Positions 37,306 to 46,911 of a stretch of DNA of 64,000 bases are shown piece by piece (the stretch's first letter is position 1; each line of letters starts with the position of its first letter). The DNA comes from Fibrobacter sp. UWB10. Lineage in GTDB: Bacteria; Fibrobacterota; Fibrobacteria; Fibrobacterales; Fibrobacteraceae. Made by a program: the position numbers and the translations under genes. Location: the NCBI RefSeq assembly GCF_900182935.1, contig NZ_FXUE01000001.1, forward strand, positions 992,001 through 1,056,000, in the 5' to 3' direction. The notes under the pieces are model-generated. The model saw only the letters and a program-made list of their open reading frames with translations. It was not told the DNA's origin and did no database searches.

Positions 37306-37336
37306 TTGACAGGATTTTCAAAATAGTATACATTTG
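37306..37336 (+). promoter_or_regulatory. Promoter of rarA
   Basis: A perfect TTGACA (37306-37311), a 17-nt spacer and TACATTTG (37329-37336). The leader to the ATG at 37362 is about 20 nt and holds no clear ribosome binding site. Confidence 0.72.
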
Positions 37337-37361
37337 TACACAAAAATAAAGCATTTGGATT

Positions 37362-38651
37362 ATGGATCAGCCGCTCGCCGAAAGATTACGCCCCAGAAAC
37401 TTAGATGAGTTTTTAGGCCAGAACAAGATTCTGGGCGAGCAGAGCTTGTTGCGCAAGAGTCTCGAAAACGACAGCGTGCCGAGCATGATCTTTTGGGGCC
37501 CTCCGGGCTGCGGAAAGACGAGCCTCGCCCACGTGATTCGCCAACATACCAAGAAAGCGTTTGTCGCCCTGTCGGCTGTGGCCAGTGGCGTCAAAGAAGT
37601 CAAGGAAGTCTTAGCAGATGCCCGCAGAATGAAGGGCATGTTCAAGGACACGATTCTTTTTATCGACGAAATCCACCGCTTTAACAAGGGCCAGCAGGAT
37701 GCGCTGTTGGGTGCCGTCGAAGACGGCACGGTGACGCTTATAGGCGCCACCACCGAAAACCCGGGGTTTGAGGTCAACAGCGCTTTACTTAGCCGCTGCC
37801 AGCTGATTCTTTTTGCGCCCTTAAGTAAAGACGACTTGCGCACGCTGATTTTCAGCGCCTTGCGCGATCATCCTCGTGGCTTGCAGCTGAAGGATGTTGA
37901 AGTCGAAGACGCCGTCGTCGATAAACTCATAGCTCAGTCCGACGGTGACGCACGATTCCTGCTGAATCAGATTGAATGGATAGGCAAGAATCTAGGCGAC
38001 AAGAAAGTCATCGACGAAAAACTCCTCGAAGAATTTCAATACAAGAAGCCCCTGCGCTACGACAAAGGCGGCGAAGAGCATTACAATTTAATTTCTGCCT
38101 TGCATAAGTCCGTTCGCGGTTCGGACCCTGATGCCGCCCTCTATTGGCTGCACCGTATGCTGCAAGGTGGCGAAGACCCGCGATTCATTCTGCGCAGACT
38201 CATGCGCATGAGCATGGAAGATATCGGCCTCGCCGACCCGAACGCTTTGTTACTTGCTACGAGCGCCCGCGAAGCCTACGACTTTATGGGAATTCCCGAA
38301 GGCCTGATCGCCCTCGACGAACTTGCGATTTACCTTTCGCTTGCCCCCAAGAGCAACAGCGTGGAACTCGCAGGAATGAAGGCCGACTCAATCGTGAAGC
38401 AGACAGGCACTCTCCCTGTACCACGCGCCTTCCGCAATTCGGTCACGAAGGTCGGCGAAAAATTGGGCTACGGAATCGACTACCAGTACGATCACGACAG
38501 CCCCGGCGCTTACTCCGCTCAAGAACACCTGCCCAAGCAACTCGAAGGCACCGAGATTTACCAGCCCAAGCCCTACGGCAAGGAAAAGCAACTCGGCGAA
38601 AGACTTGCGCAGCTTAAGCAGATTAAGCGAGAGAAGAATAATCAGAAATAA
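37362..38651 (+). CDS. rarA: Replication-associated recombination protein A (AAA+ ATPase)
   Basis: The 429-aa protein is full length for RarA/MgsA, related to clamp-loader ATPases and active at stalled forks. The N-terminus reads QPLAERLRPRNLDEFLGQ; Walker A is WGPPGCGKTS, Walker B LFIDEIHRFNKGQQDALL, sensor 1 LIGATTENPGFEVN and the arginine finger LLSRCQL. The C-terminal tetramer part (PDAALYWLHRMLQGGEDPRFILRRL split over the segment, VELAGMK) is intact. It is transcribed from a good promoter and ends 12 nt before the convergent htpX-like gene; no clear terminator separates them. Confidence 0.95.
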   Translation: MDQPLAERLRPRNLDEFLGQNKILGEQSLLRKSLENDSVPSMIFWGPPGCGKTSLAHVIRQHTKKAFVALSAVASGVKEVKEVLADARRMKGMFKDTILFIDEIHRFNKGQQDALLGAVEDGTVTLIGATTENPGFEVNSALLSRCQLILFAPLSKDDLRTLIFSALRDHPRGLQLKDVEVEDAVVDKLIAQSDGDARFLLNQIEWIGKNLGDKKVIDEKLLEEFQYKKPLRYDKGGEEHYNLISALHKSVRGSDPDAALYWLHRMLQGGEDPRFILRRLMRMSMEDIGLADPNALLLATSAREAYDFMGIPEGLIALDELAIYLSLAPKSNSVELAGMKADSIVKQTGTLPVPRAFRNSVTKVGEKLGYGIDYQYDHDSPGAYSAQEHLPKQLEGTEIYQPKPYGKEKQLGERLAQLKQIKREKNNQK

Positions 38652-38663
38652 AAAGCAATTCCC

Positions 38664-39719
38664 TTAGAACTGCTTCAACAGCCGAATTCTCTCTGGTGTG
38701 TCGGGATGGGTGCAGAACATGATGTTTGCTTTGGCAATCCAGCCCTTGAGTTTCATGTTGTTGTCAAATTCTTCGTCGGGGTGAATAATGTAGAGCTGTG
38801 CCACGTCGCTACGGCGAACGCTATCAAGGCCCGGTTCATCTGAAATCTTCTGCAAGGCAGAGGCTAGCGCCCAAGGGTCGCCACAGAGTTCAGCACCGCC
38901 GGCATCGGCCACGTATTCGCGGGTGCGAGAGATTGCAAGACGCGTAAACCAGCTAAAGATATAACCGACAGTACTCCAAATAATAACCAGCATCAGAATA
39001 AAGATGATAATGACTCCGCCGCCATTGCCCCCACCACGTCTGTTGCGCGGACGCCGACCCGCTCCACGGAGCATTGCCGAAAGCAGCTTTATAGAAATCG
39101 TCTGAAGGGTCGCAAAAATGCCCACGAACACAATGCACACGACCATGAGTCGCGTGTCACGGTTCTTGATATGCGTGAGTTCGTGGCCCACAACAGCAGA
39201 AAGTTCAGCGTCATTCAGTTTTTCAATAAGGCCGGTCGTGAGCGTAATGGTAAACGAGGGCACGTCAATGCCGCTCGCGAATGCGTTCAGGCCAGAGTCC
39301 TCCACAATGTTGATTTGCGGCATTTCGATGCCGCCCGCAATGCAGAGGTTTTCGACAATATTATAGACGCGCAGGTTATCTTTGCGTTCAAGAGGCTTGG
39401 CATGCGTCGTATGGCGAATAATAGCGGTATTTGCGCAATAAGCGATAATGAACCACACACCTACAATCTGGAGTGTATACGGGAGCACAGTCCAAAAGGC
39501 ATCCCACACTTCGGGCCAATGCATTAGGCCGTATTTCATGTGCGTCGTATGGTCAGCAGGACAACCACCCTGCATCAGGGGGCAGAGCGCCCCAAAATAA
39601 TCCATAATGACGATTGTCGCAAAGACCATTCCCAAAATAATAAGGGGGAACATGCACAACAGCAAAACACTGTTGCGGTTGTTCCGCCAAATCTGGGTTT
39701 GAAGGCCTACGTATTTCAT
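38664..39719 (-). CDS. HtpX-like membrane zinc protease (M48)
   Basis: The 351-aa membrane protein has two N-terminal helices (about 17-40 and 72-98), the M48 zinc site GHELTH (H169, E170, H173), two further helices around 178-195 and 220-245, and the third ligand in SRTREYVADAGG. Between the later helices there is a flexible Arg/Gly/Asn stretch (RGAGRRPRNRRGGGNGGG), unusual in length. HtpX-type proteases remove misfolded membrane proteins. It follows lemA after 24 nt, the classic lemA-htpX order. Confidence 0.9.
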   Translation of the reverse strand: MKYVGLQTQIWRNNRNSVLLLCMFPLIILGMVFATIVIMDYFGALCPLMQGGCPADHTTHMKYGLMHWPEVWDAFWTVLPYTLQIVGVWFIIAYCANTAIIRHTTHAKPLERKDNLRVYNIVENLCIAGGIEMPQINIVEDSGLNAFASGIDVPSFTITLTTGLIEKLNDAELSAVVGHELTHIKNRDTRLMVVCIVFVGIFATLQTISIKLLSAMLRGAGRRPRNRRGGGNGGGVIIIFILMLVIIWSTVGYIFSWFTRLAISRTREYVADAGGAELCGDPWALASALQKISDEPGLDSVRRSDVAQLYIIHPDEEFDNNMKLKGWIAKANIMFCTHPDTPERIRLLKQF

Positions 39720-39743
39720 TGAAGGCGTTTGCGCCCCACTGCC

Positions 39744-40304
39744 TTAGAACTTTATTTCGGGAGCTTTGTTGAGCGTTTCGCGGCCTTCGGTAGCTTCGTA
39801 CATGGGTGCACGCTTGAAGCCGAACATGCCTGCTACAATGTTGCTCGGGAATACTTCGCAAGCGTTGTTGAGTTCGCGAGTCGTCGAGTTAAAGAAGCGG
39901 CGTGCGGCAGAGAGCTTGTTTTCGATATCGGCAAGTTCGTTCTGCAACTGCAAGAAGTTCTGGTTGGCCTTAAGTTCAGGGTAAGCTTCAAGCGAAATGC
40001 GGAGCCCGGCAAGCGCACCAGAAAGAGCCTTGTCAGCCTGAACCTTTTCATCAACGGTCGTTGCATTCATAGCAGCGGCACGGGCCGAGGTCACCTTATC
40101 AAGCGTCTCTTTTTCGTGAGTGGCATAACCCTTGACCGTACTCACCAACTGAGGCACCAAATCAAAACGCTGCTTGAGTTGCACATCGATGTTTGCAAAT
40201 GCATTTTCGCGGTTATTGCGGAGTTTCACCAGTCCGTTATACATTCCGATGAACCAGGCGATCAGCACCACCACGACAATGCCGGCAATAATCCCAATAG
40301 TCAT
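39744..40304 (-). CDS. lemA: LemA family protein
   Basis: The 186-aa protein has one N-terminal membrane helix (IGIIAGIVVVVLIAWFIGMY) and the conserved LemA coiled helices (NNRENAFANIDVQLKQRFDLVP, ARRFFNSTTRELNNACEVFPSN). The exact role is not known; the gene is often placed with htpX or TPM-domain genes. AAAGGAG precedes the ATG. Co-transcribed with the M48 protease. Confidence 0.93.
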   Translation of the reverse strand: MTIGIIAGIVVVVLIAWFIGMYNGLVKLRNNRENAFANIDVQLKQRFDLVPQLVSTVKGYATHEKETLDKVTSARAAAMNATTVDEKVQADKALSGALAGLRISLEAYPELKANQNFLQLQNELADIENKLSAARRFFNSTTRELNNACEVFPSNIVAGMFGFKRAPMYEATEGRETLNKAPEIKF

Positions 40305-40352
40305 ATTTTACTCCTTTCTGTTTTCTTAGTTAGAAATGTATATAAAAAAAAG

Positions 40353-40373
40353 ATGCCCGAGCAAGTCGGGCAT
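40353..40373 (-). terminator. Rho-independent terminator of lon-yggS
   Basis: A perfect 8-bp stem (ATGCCCGA / TCGGGCAT) with a 5-nt loop is followed by CTTTTTTTT on the minus strand. Confidence 0.9.
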
Positions 40374-40428
40374 GACAAAAAAGAGTATGAGAATGACTAA
40401 TAATAGCGTAAAAATGACTATTTAAACG

Positions 40429-41184
40429 CTAAACAGGGTCGTTTACCGGCTTGGAATAGTCGCGTTCGCCGAAAAGGGCCGTTCCCACGCGAATCATGGT
40501 GGAACCTTCTTCAATGGCGACTTCCAAGTCACCGGTCATACCCATTGAAAGCTGGTCAAAGTTGGCGAATACACCGCCCTTGGCCAAGAACTTTTGCTGC
40601 AGATTACGGAGGAATGCAAAGCATTCACGGCTATCTTCGGCAACACCGGTATTCTTGCCGATGGTCATGAGCCCACGGAAACGCAAGTGCGGATATGCGG
40701 CACCGCGCGATTCCAAGTCAGCAAGGAAAGCCTCGGCTTCGTGCACATCGAGCCCGCTCTTGGTTTCTTCTTCACCAGCGTTAATCTGAAAGAGAATGTC
40801 CAAAATCTTGTTTTGGGCAGCGCAGACTTTTTCGAGCTTTTCAACCGCTTCGATGCTTGCGATGGAATGAATACAGTCGGCAACAATCGCCGCTTTCTTG
40901 AGCTTGTTACTTTGTACAGGACCAATCACGTGGCAACGCACGCGACTGCCATCTTTTGCAGTTCGCGGCTCAGAGAACTTGAGTTCGGCTTCTTGCACGC
41001 GGTTTTCACCGAAATCGGTGGCACCGAGCGCAATCGCATTCTCCACAGCTTCTGCTGGGTGGAACTTGCTCACCCAAACAAGCTTTACCGAGTCGCGGCT
41101 ACGGCCCGCAATCTTGCAGGCTTCGGCAATCCTTGCTTCGAGAGCAGCAAGGTGCTCACGCATTTCATCAAGTGTGAATTCCAT
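40429..41184 (-). CDS. YggS/PROSC family PLP-binding protein
   Basis: The 251-aa protein has the single-domain alanine racemase-like barrel of YggS: KLVWVSKFHPAEAVENAI with the PLP-binding Lys, LGATDFGENRVQEAELKF, CHVIGPVQSNKLKKA, FQINAGEEETKSGL, FRGLMTIG and SMGMTGDLEVAIEEGSTMIRVG. It helps keep pyridoxal phosphate in balance; no enzyme activity is firmly set. The ATG overlaps the lon stop codon (TAATG), so translation is coupled to lon, an unusual partner. Confidence 0.93.
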   Translation of the reverse strand: MEFTLDEMREHLAALEARIAEACKIAGRSRDSVKLVWVSKFHPAEAVENAIALGATDFGENRVQEAELKFSEPRTAKDGSRVRCHVIGPVQSNKLKKAAIVADCIHSIASIEAVEKLEKVCAAQNKILDILFQINAGEEETKSGLDVHEAEAFLADLESRGAAYPHLRFRGLMTIGKNTGVAEDSRECFAFLRNLQQKFLAKGGVFANFDQLSMGMTGDLEVAIEEGSTMIRVGTALFGERDYSKPVNDPV

Positions 41185-43538
41185 TACTTCTTTTCTTTTT
41201 TCGCAGAGTCTGTTTTCGTTTCCTTGAACAGCACCTTGATAATTTCGTCAATGTGCTTGTGCGTGAAAATCTTGAGGCCTTTCTTTGCAGGCGCCGGAAG
41301 TTCGTTCACGTCCTTCTGGTTCTGCGCCGGGAGTCGCAAGGTCTTTACGCCGGCCTGGAGGGCTGCAAGCGCCTTTTCGTTCAAACCACCAATTGCAAGG
41401 CATGCACCCGTCAAGCTCACTTCGCCAGTGAATGCAATTTCAGGCGAGACAGGCTGCTTGGTAAATGCAGAGAGCAAGCAAAGCGTGAGGGCAATACCGG
41501 CAGAGGGGCCATCCTTGGGCACAGCGCCTTCGGGCACGTGAATATGGATGTCTGTCTTTTTCACGATATTCGGATCGATACCAAAGCGGCTCAGGCGTTC
41601 GCGCACAAGGCTGAGTGCTATCTGTGCCGATTCCTTCATCACGTCGCCGAGCTTACCCGTCATCAAAAGCGTACCCTTGCCAGGCAAGAGCATGCATTCA
41701 ATCGGCAAGATTTCGCCACCGACACTTGTCCATGCAAGGCCAACGATAACACCCGGGCGGCCTGCAGCAGGCAGCTGGTTGTCGAGGTAACGTGGAGCGC
41801 CCAGGTAATCCTGCAAAGTCTTTTCCGTCACTTCGGTCGTGTACTTCTTGCCCATCACCTTGTCTTTTGCACGGTGACGCACTACGTTTTCAAGAGTACG
41901 TTCCAGTTCGCGCACGCCCGCTTCACGCGTCCATTCGCGAATTACCTTCGAAATAATGCCATCTTCAAAAGCGACATCCTTGCCGTTTTCGATACCGGTG
42001 CGTTCGCAAATGCGCGGCACCAAGTACTTGCTTGCAATCTGCAACTTTTCGTGCGGATAATAACCGGGCAGGCGCACCATTTCCAAACGGTCGCGCAAAG
42101 CTTCGGGGATTTCGGCTTCGTTGTTTGCCGTCGCAATAAACAGCACGCGACTAAGGTCGAGGCCCACTTCCATAAAGTGGTCGGTAAAGTCATGGTTCTG
42201 TTCGGGGTCCAAAACTTCGAGCATGGCGCTGGCGGGGTCACCGCGGAAGTCGCTTGCCATCTTGTCGATTTCGTCGAGCAAGATAATCGGGTTCATGCAC
42301 TTGGCACGGCGAAGCGCCTGGATAAAGCGACCCGGCATAGCACCAATGTAAGTGCGGCGGTGGCCACGAATTTCAGCTTCGTCACGCACGCCACCCAGGG
42401 TAATGCGCACAAAGTTACGCTGCATGGCATTCGCAATCGATTCCACAAGCGTCGTCTTACCCACACCCGGAGGACCAACCAAGCAAAGAATCGGAGCACG
42501 GCGTTCAGTACCCGTCAGTTTCAAGACCGCCACGTATTCCATAATGCGTTCCTTGACCTTGTCGAGGCCAAAGTGCTTGGAATCGAGTTCGCTCTTCACC
42601 TTTTTCATGTTGAGCACGGTGTCGGTGTATTCGCCATACGGGAGCGTCAGGAACCAGTCCAAATAGTTACGGCTCACGGCATATTCCGGAGACGTCGGCT
42701 GCATCAGCTTCATGCGACCAATTTCATCTTCAAGCTTTTCTTGAATAGCGGCCGAGAACTTTTTCGCCTTGATTTTCTTGAGCAGCTGATCCGGTTCAGA
42801 TGAATTTCCATTTTCGCCATCGAGCTCATCTTGCAACTGGCGAATCTGTTCCGAAATAAACCATTCCTTCTGCTGCTGGGCCATCTTCTGGCGCACGTTC
42901 TGCTGCACCTTGACCATCATGGTGTCGGTATCGGCAGCCACCTGCATAATTTCAATCAGGCGTTCGGCAAGCTCATCGATTTCACCGATTTCGAGCAAAC
43001 GCTGGCGTTCGTCCATCGAAATCTGCAAGAACGGAATCATGCCATAAAAAGCGTTAATCTGGCTATCCATGGTAAACAGGGCGTCTACCATGCCTTCAGA
43101 AATGTTCCTGTGCAGCGAGTATTCCTTGAACTGCGTGAGCACCGTTTCAAAGCGCGGGCTCTTGTCGGAATTTGTAATCGCAGGCTTGTGTGCCGAAACA
43201 GTCACCATCAAGAAGTTGTCCTTGGTGGTAATGGAACGCAAGTCCACCACGCAGTCGCCATCGAGCACCACCTTCACGCAACCGTTCGGGAAGGGAGTCA
43301 CATTGCTTACATGCGCCAGAATGCCCACCGAGTAAAGGTCGAGCATCGGGTTTTCAATTTCTTCCTGTTCAATATTCTTTTGAGCCGAAAGAATAATCTG
43401 TCCATCGTGCGATTCAGCGTATTCAAGTGCGCGCAAAGAAATATCCCTGCCGACCAAAATGCGGCGGGTCGTGTGCGGAAATACAACAGCATCCCTCAGA
43501 GGGAGCAACGGATACGATTTCGAAGTGTCTAATGCCAT
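41184..43538 (-). CDS. lon: ATP-dependent protease Lon
   Basis: The 784-aa protease has the N-terminal substrate domain (PLLPLRDAVVFPHTTRRI), the AAA+ module (Walker A GPPGVGKTTLV, Walker B PIILLDEIDKM) and the proteolytic domain with the Ser-Lys dyad (PKDGPSAGIAL and a later Lys in GLNEKALAALQAGVKTL). It degrades misfolded and regulatory proteins. A TATCTTTG box ends 6 nt before the ATG and there is no ribosome binding site, so the mRNA may be nearly leaderless. A Lys-rich end (DSAKKEKK) overlaps the yggS start. Confidence 0.97.
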   Translation of the reverse strand: MALDTSKSYPLLPLRDAVVFPHTTRRILVGRDISLRALEYAESHDGQIILSAQKNIEQEEIENPMLDLYSVGILAHVSNVTPFPNGCVKVVLDGDCVVDLRSITTKDNFLMVTVSAHKPAITNSDKSPRFETVLTQFKEYSLHRNISEGMVDALFTMDSQINAFYGMIPFLQISMDERQRLLEIGEIDELAERLIEIMQVAADTDTMMVKVQQNVRQKMAQQQKEWFISEQIRQLQDELDGENGNSSEPDQLLKKIKAKKFSAAIQEKLEDEIGRMKLMQPTSPEYAVSRNYLDWFLTLPYGEYTDTVLNMKKVKSELDSKHFGLDKVKERIMEYVAVLKLTGTERRAPILCLVGPPGVGKTTLVESIANAMQRNFVRITLGGVRDEAEIRGHRRTYIGAMPGRFIQALRRAKCMNPIILLDEIDKMASDFRGDPASAMLEVLDPEQNHDFTDHFMEVGLDLSRVLFIATANNEAEIPEALRDRLEMVRLPGYYPHEKLQIASKYLVPRICERTGIENGKDVAFEDGIISKVIREWTREAGVRELERTLENVVRHRAKDKVMGKKYTTEVTEKTLQDYLGAPRYLDNQLPAAGRPGVIVGLAWTSVGGEILPIECMLLPGKGTLLMTGKLGDVMKESAQIALSLVRERLSRFGIDPNIVKKTDIHIHVPEGAVPKDGPSAGIALTLCLLSAFTKQPVSPEIAFTGEVSLTGACLAIGGLNEKALAALQAGVKTLRLPAQNQKDVNELPAPAKKGLKIFTHKHIDEIIKVLFKETKTDSAKKEKK

Positions 43539-43544
43539 ACGCTA

Positions 43545-43552
43545 CAAAGATA
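43545..43552 (-). promoter_or_regulatory. -10-type box TATCTTTG upstream of lon
   Basis: TATCTTTG lies 14 nt (first T to A of ATG) before lon. The same octamer precedes the H1-like/CBM48 gene and tRNA-Leu. It follows directly after the terminator of the PL1 gene. Confidence 0.5.
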
Positions 43553-43564
43553 GTATCTTTAAAA

Positions 43565-43600
43565 AAAAGCCAGTCTGCATTTAGTTGCAAACTGGCTTTT
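43565..43600 (-). terminator. Rho-independent terminator of the PL1 gene
   Basis: A long stem (AAAAGCCAGTTTGCA against TGCAGACTGGCTTTT, one U-G pair in the RNA) with a 6-nt loop and a T-run of eight on the minus strand. Confidence 0.88.
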
Positions 43601-43618
43601 GGTTTGGTTAGGAGGTCA

Positions 43619-45379
43619 CTATCGAATTCGAACAGTGTGGCTCTCGGAGCCCACGCGCACCAGGTAGCCGCCAGCGCCGGGGAGCGGCACTACCAGCTGA
43701 TTGCCAGTCGCAATGGTCTTGCGAATCAAGCGTCCCTGCATATCGAACACTGTAACAGGCTTTGCGTTTGCGCCTTGAATCAGCAAGTCGCGGCCCGAGA
43801 CAGAAAGGTTAATGCGAGCGGCAGTCACAGCCACAAAGCCAGTCGAAGTCTCGCTGCTCGAAGAAAGTTCTGCAGTCTGCGAGGAACTGGAGGCGACTGT
43901 TTCGCTAGAGCTAGAGGCCACGCTGCTGCTAGACTTCGGCTCAGTATTGCCGGCGCCCGTCACGGTAATCGATCCGCTCTTGGATGCATTCTTGGAAGCG
44001 CCCGTCGTCGTCACGGTGAATTTATATGCGCCCGGTGCAGCTGTAGAAGCGACCGTGCCCGAAATGTAGTAGTCAAGACCCTTGAGCGTACCCGTCACAC
44101 CCTGCGGAAGGCCCGTTACGGTGGCACCTGTTGCGCCTTCAATCGTGTAGTAGAATTCCACGATAGAGGCACCTTGGGCCACTTCCTGATTTGCGCTGCC
44201 CGAGCCGTGCTTGGTGAGGCTAGCCTCGCCCGCGACAGGCGTCTGCGACGAGCTGGACTTGGCAGAAGAACTCGATGCAGGCACAACACTGCTGCTGGAC
44301 TTTGCCTGCGAAGAACTCGACACCACTACGCTAGAAGAAGAAACCGGAGTCACCTGCGAGCTACCCGGAGCCGGGAGCGTTGGGCCAGCGTAAGCCTGGA
44401 TGGAATCACGGAGCGCGTAAGCTTTTGCCTGATTACTCACATCGGTAACGCTCATTTGGTATGGCGGCGTGAACGCAGTTCCTTGGCCTGTTGTGTTGCC
44501 GGAGGTCTTTTCGTAATAGTTGTTAATCATCGAAACTTTGGCATCTTCTTTGGACTGATTGTTGTAATCCAAAGGATTTTTTACACCAATGAACACATTG
44601 CTTTCGACACGGATGTTTGCCTTCATGCCGGCACGAACGCAATAGCTTGCGGCAGAGCTTGTGTAGAGGTTGTTAACCACATGAACCTGGCCAAATCTCA
44701 CGCGGGGCATACGTTCCTTTACACCATCGCCCCACCAGTTATGGTGCACGGTAATCTTCAAGGCGTTAGCATCTGCAGTTTTTGAATCACTATTGCCGAA
44801 AAGATTGGAAAATTGATGGTTCTTGGATTTGGACGTATAGGTGAACTTGCTCCACGAGACTGTAATATAATCAGACTGGTTTACAATGTCCATGTTACCA
44901 TCGTGCCCGTCGTAGACATGAACATGGTCAATCCAAATGTTTTTTGCTTCATGATTTATTTGTAAGCAGTCTTCATCATCTTCATCGACCGCACCAACAC
45001 CTTGCACAGAAATGTTTCGAACAATCACGTTCTTGGAGCCGGAAATCTTGATACCGCTTCCTTTGGACGGCTGAGTGATTGTGACTCCAGGATAGCCGTA
45101 AAGGGTAACGTTGCTACCGACTTCCACGGTACCTGCATAAGTACCAGGCTTGATGTAGATTGTTTTGTTGCCCGCTTTGGCGTAGCTTTTAAGATCGCTG
45201 ACGTTGTCAACGGTGACTGTGCCGTAATTGGCTCCGCCAGTGGTGCTGCCGTTTTGGGTCGCCCAGCCCGTCAGCGGAAAATCAGGTGACGTGGCCGCAA
45301 TCGCGGAAGTTGCGAGGGCTGCGCCCAATGCTGCGCCTACGGCAAGAGTTCTAGACCAGTTTTTCTGTGTTTTAACCAT
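43619..45379 (-). CDS. Secreted pectate lyase (PL1) with Ig-like domain, SSSS linkers and type IX-like tail
   Basis: The 586-aa protein has a signal peptide (up to about residue 29), a PL1 parallel beta-helix (about 30-330) with DEDCLQINHEAKNIWIDH and DGHDGNMDIVNQSDYITVSW (calcium-binding acidic residues) and the catalytic Arg region ERMPRVRFGQVHVVNNLY. After serine-rich linkers come an Ig-like domain (about 390-480) and a C-terminal tail of about 65 residues (VFDMQGRLIRK..., ending YLVRVGSESHTVRIR) that resembles a type IX secretion sorting domain. PL1 enzymes cleave polygalacturonate by beta-elimination. The start at 45379 is preferred to an ATG 9 nt upstream because AAGGG then has proper spacing. 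Confidence 0.9.
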   Translation of the reverse strand: MVKTQKNWSRTLAVGAALGAALATSAIAATSPDFPLTGWATQNGSTTGGANYGTVTVDNVSDLKSYAKAGNKTIYIKPGTYAGTVEVGSNVTLYGYPGVTITQPSKGSGIKISGSKNVIVRNISVQGVGAVDEDDEDCLQINHEAKNIWIDHVHVYDGHDGNMDIVNQSDYITVSWSKFTYTSKSKNHQFSNLFGNSDSKTADANALKITVHHNWWGDGVKERMPRVRFGQVHVVNNLYTSSAASYCVRAGMKANIRVESNVFIGVKNPLDYNNQSKEDAKVSMINNYYEKTSGNTTGQGTAFTPPYQMSVTDVSNQAKAYALRDSIQAYAGPTLPAPGSSQVTPVSSSSVVVSSSSQAKSSSSVVPASSSSAKSSSSQTPVAGEASLTKHGSGSANQEVAQGASIVEFYYTIEGATGATVTGLPQGVTGTLKGLDYYISGTVASTAAPGAYKFTVTTTGASKNASKSGSITVTGAGNTEPKSSSSVASSSSETVASSSSQTAELSSSSETSTGFVAVTAARINLSVSGRDLLIQGANAKPVTVFDMQGRLIRKTIATGNQLVVPLPGAGGYLVRVGSESHTVRIR

Positions 45380-45533
45380 ATCATCCATCCCTTATTTTGT
45401 CATTTCAAGCCACCACGCTCGAAAATGTTCTCAAATTTCTTCTCAAAATTTATATTCAAAAACGACTAAAGTCAATAGGTCCAGATAAGCAAAAATGTAT
45501 TTTTATCCTTATTTTTATGGCAATAAATAAAGA

Positions 45534-45562
45534 AATGGCGAATTTTATTCAAATTCGCCATT
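45534..45562 (-). terminator. Rho-independent terminator of tig-clpP-clpX
   Basis: A perfect 12-bp stem (AATGGCGAATTT and its complement) with a 5-nt loop; the minus strand then continues TTTCTTTATTTATT. It lies 35 nt after the clpX stop. Confidence 0.8.
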
Positions 45563-45597
45563 CATAAAATGTTCTCAAAAATTTATTTTACAATTAA

Positions 45598-46911
45598 CTA
45601 AGATGCCTTTTTGCGACTTTTCTTTGCCGTTTCGGCACCAGCATTAAGAGCAACAGTCTTGTCCGCAGACTTTTTTTCGGGAGCCTTGAGACCGTTCTTC
45701 ACGATTTCAGCGGTCACCACGAATTCCTTGTTGCCAGAACCCGGCATTTCAAACATGGCCTTCTGCAAAGTCTTTTCCATTACGGAGCGGAGCCCGCGGG
45801 CACCTGTCTTGCGGACCATGGTTTCGCGAACAATTTCCTTGAGAGCGTCGTCTTCGAACTTGAGCTCGATTCCGTCCATTTCGAACAAGCTCTTGTACTG
45901 TTTCACAAGGGCATTCTTCGGCTGGGTCAGAATATTCAGGAGCGCAGCCTCATCGAGTTCTTCGAGGGCGACAGCCACAGGCAAGCGGCCCACGATTTCA
46001 GGAATCAAACCGAACTGAATCAGGTCATCGGGTTCCAAGAGCTTGAAGAGTTCGCTGAGCGAGTTTTCTTCGGCGCTACGGATGTCGGCGCCAAAGCCCA
46101 TGCCACCCGTATTCACGCGGCGAGAAATAATCTTGTCCAGCGTTTCGAAGGCGCCACCGCAAATGAACAAGATGTTCTTGGTATTCACCTGCACCAGCGG
46201 CTGTTCCGGATGCTTACGGCCACCCTTCGGCGGAACTGCAGCAACCGTACCTTCCAAAAGCTTCAAAAGACCCTGCTGCACGCCTTCGCCACTTACGTCG
46301 CGAGTAATAGAGGGGTTGGCAGTCTTACGGGCAATTTTATCAATTTCATCGATAAAGATAATACCGCGTTCGGCGCGGGCCACATCGTAATCGGCAGCCT
46401 GCAACAGGCGCACGATAATGCTGTCCACATCTTCGCCCACATAACCAGCTTCAGTCAGCACGGTCGCATCGGCAATAGTAAAGGGCACATCCAAGAAACG
46501 CGCCATGGTCTGAGCCAAGAGCGTCTTACCCGAACCAGTCGGACCCACCAACAGCAAGTTCGATTTTTCGACTTCTTGCGCATCGGGGTGAGCCTGCTTG
46601 TAGCGCAGGCGCTTGTAGTGGTTGTACACCGCCACAGAAAGGGCGGTCTTCGCCTGATCCTGGCCAATCACGTATTCGTCCAGGTGCGCCTTGATTTCGG
46701 TCGGGAGCGGGAGCGGTTTCGAAGAAGCTTCGGCAGCAGCAGATTCCTGCTTGGCGCGCACGCGGTCTTCTTCGATAATGCGGTGACACATCGCAACGCA
46801 GTCGCTACAAATCTGTACGCCTGCGCCCGTAATCATCTTCTCGACGCGTTCTGCGGGCTTGCCGCAAAAACTACACGTAACCGTCGGGTGATTTTTCCCG
46901 CTACGATACAT
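45598..46911 (-). CDS. clpX: ATP-dependent Clp protease ATP-binding subunit ClpX
   Basis: The 437-aa unfoldase has the N-terminal zinc domain ([22 protein letters not shown]), Walker A ([16 protein letters not shown]), Walker B ([13 protein letters not shown]) and the sensor 2 region ([14 protein letters not shown]). It feeds proteins to ClpP. Compared with E. coli ClpX there is a short Ala/Glu stretch after the zinc domain and a Lys/Ala-rich C-terminus ([14 protein letters not shown]). Its ATG overlaps the clpP stop codon (TAATG). Confidence 0.97.
   Translation of the reverse strand: MYRSGKNHPTVTCSFCGKPAERVEKMITGAGVQICSDCVAMCHRIIEEDRVRAKQESAAAEASSKPLPLPTEIKAHLDEYVIGQDQAKTALSVAVYNHYKRLRYKQAHPDAQEVEKSNLLLVGPTGSGKTLLAQTMARFLDVPFTIADATVLTEAGYVGEDVDSIIVRLLQAADYDVARAERGIIFIDEIDKIARKTANPSITRDVSGEGVQQGLLKLLEGTVAAVPPKGGRKHPEQPLVQVNTKNILFICGGAFETLDKIISRRVNTGGMGFGADIRSAEENSLSELFKLLEPDDLIQFGLIPEIVGRLPVAVALEELDEAALLNILTQPKNALVKQYKSLFEMDGIELKFEDDALKEIVRETMVRKTGARGLRSVMEKTLQKAMFEMPGSGNKEFVVTAEIVKNGLKAPEKKSADKTVALNAGAETAKKSRKKAS

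Noticed and set aside
45420-45590. TTCTCAAA motifs on both sides of the PL1/clpX gap as a possible repeat element
   Set aside because: Only three short matches in AT-rich DNA, without fixed spacing or inverted ends; not enough to call.
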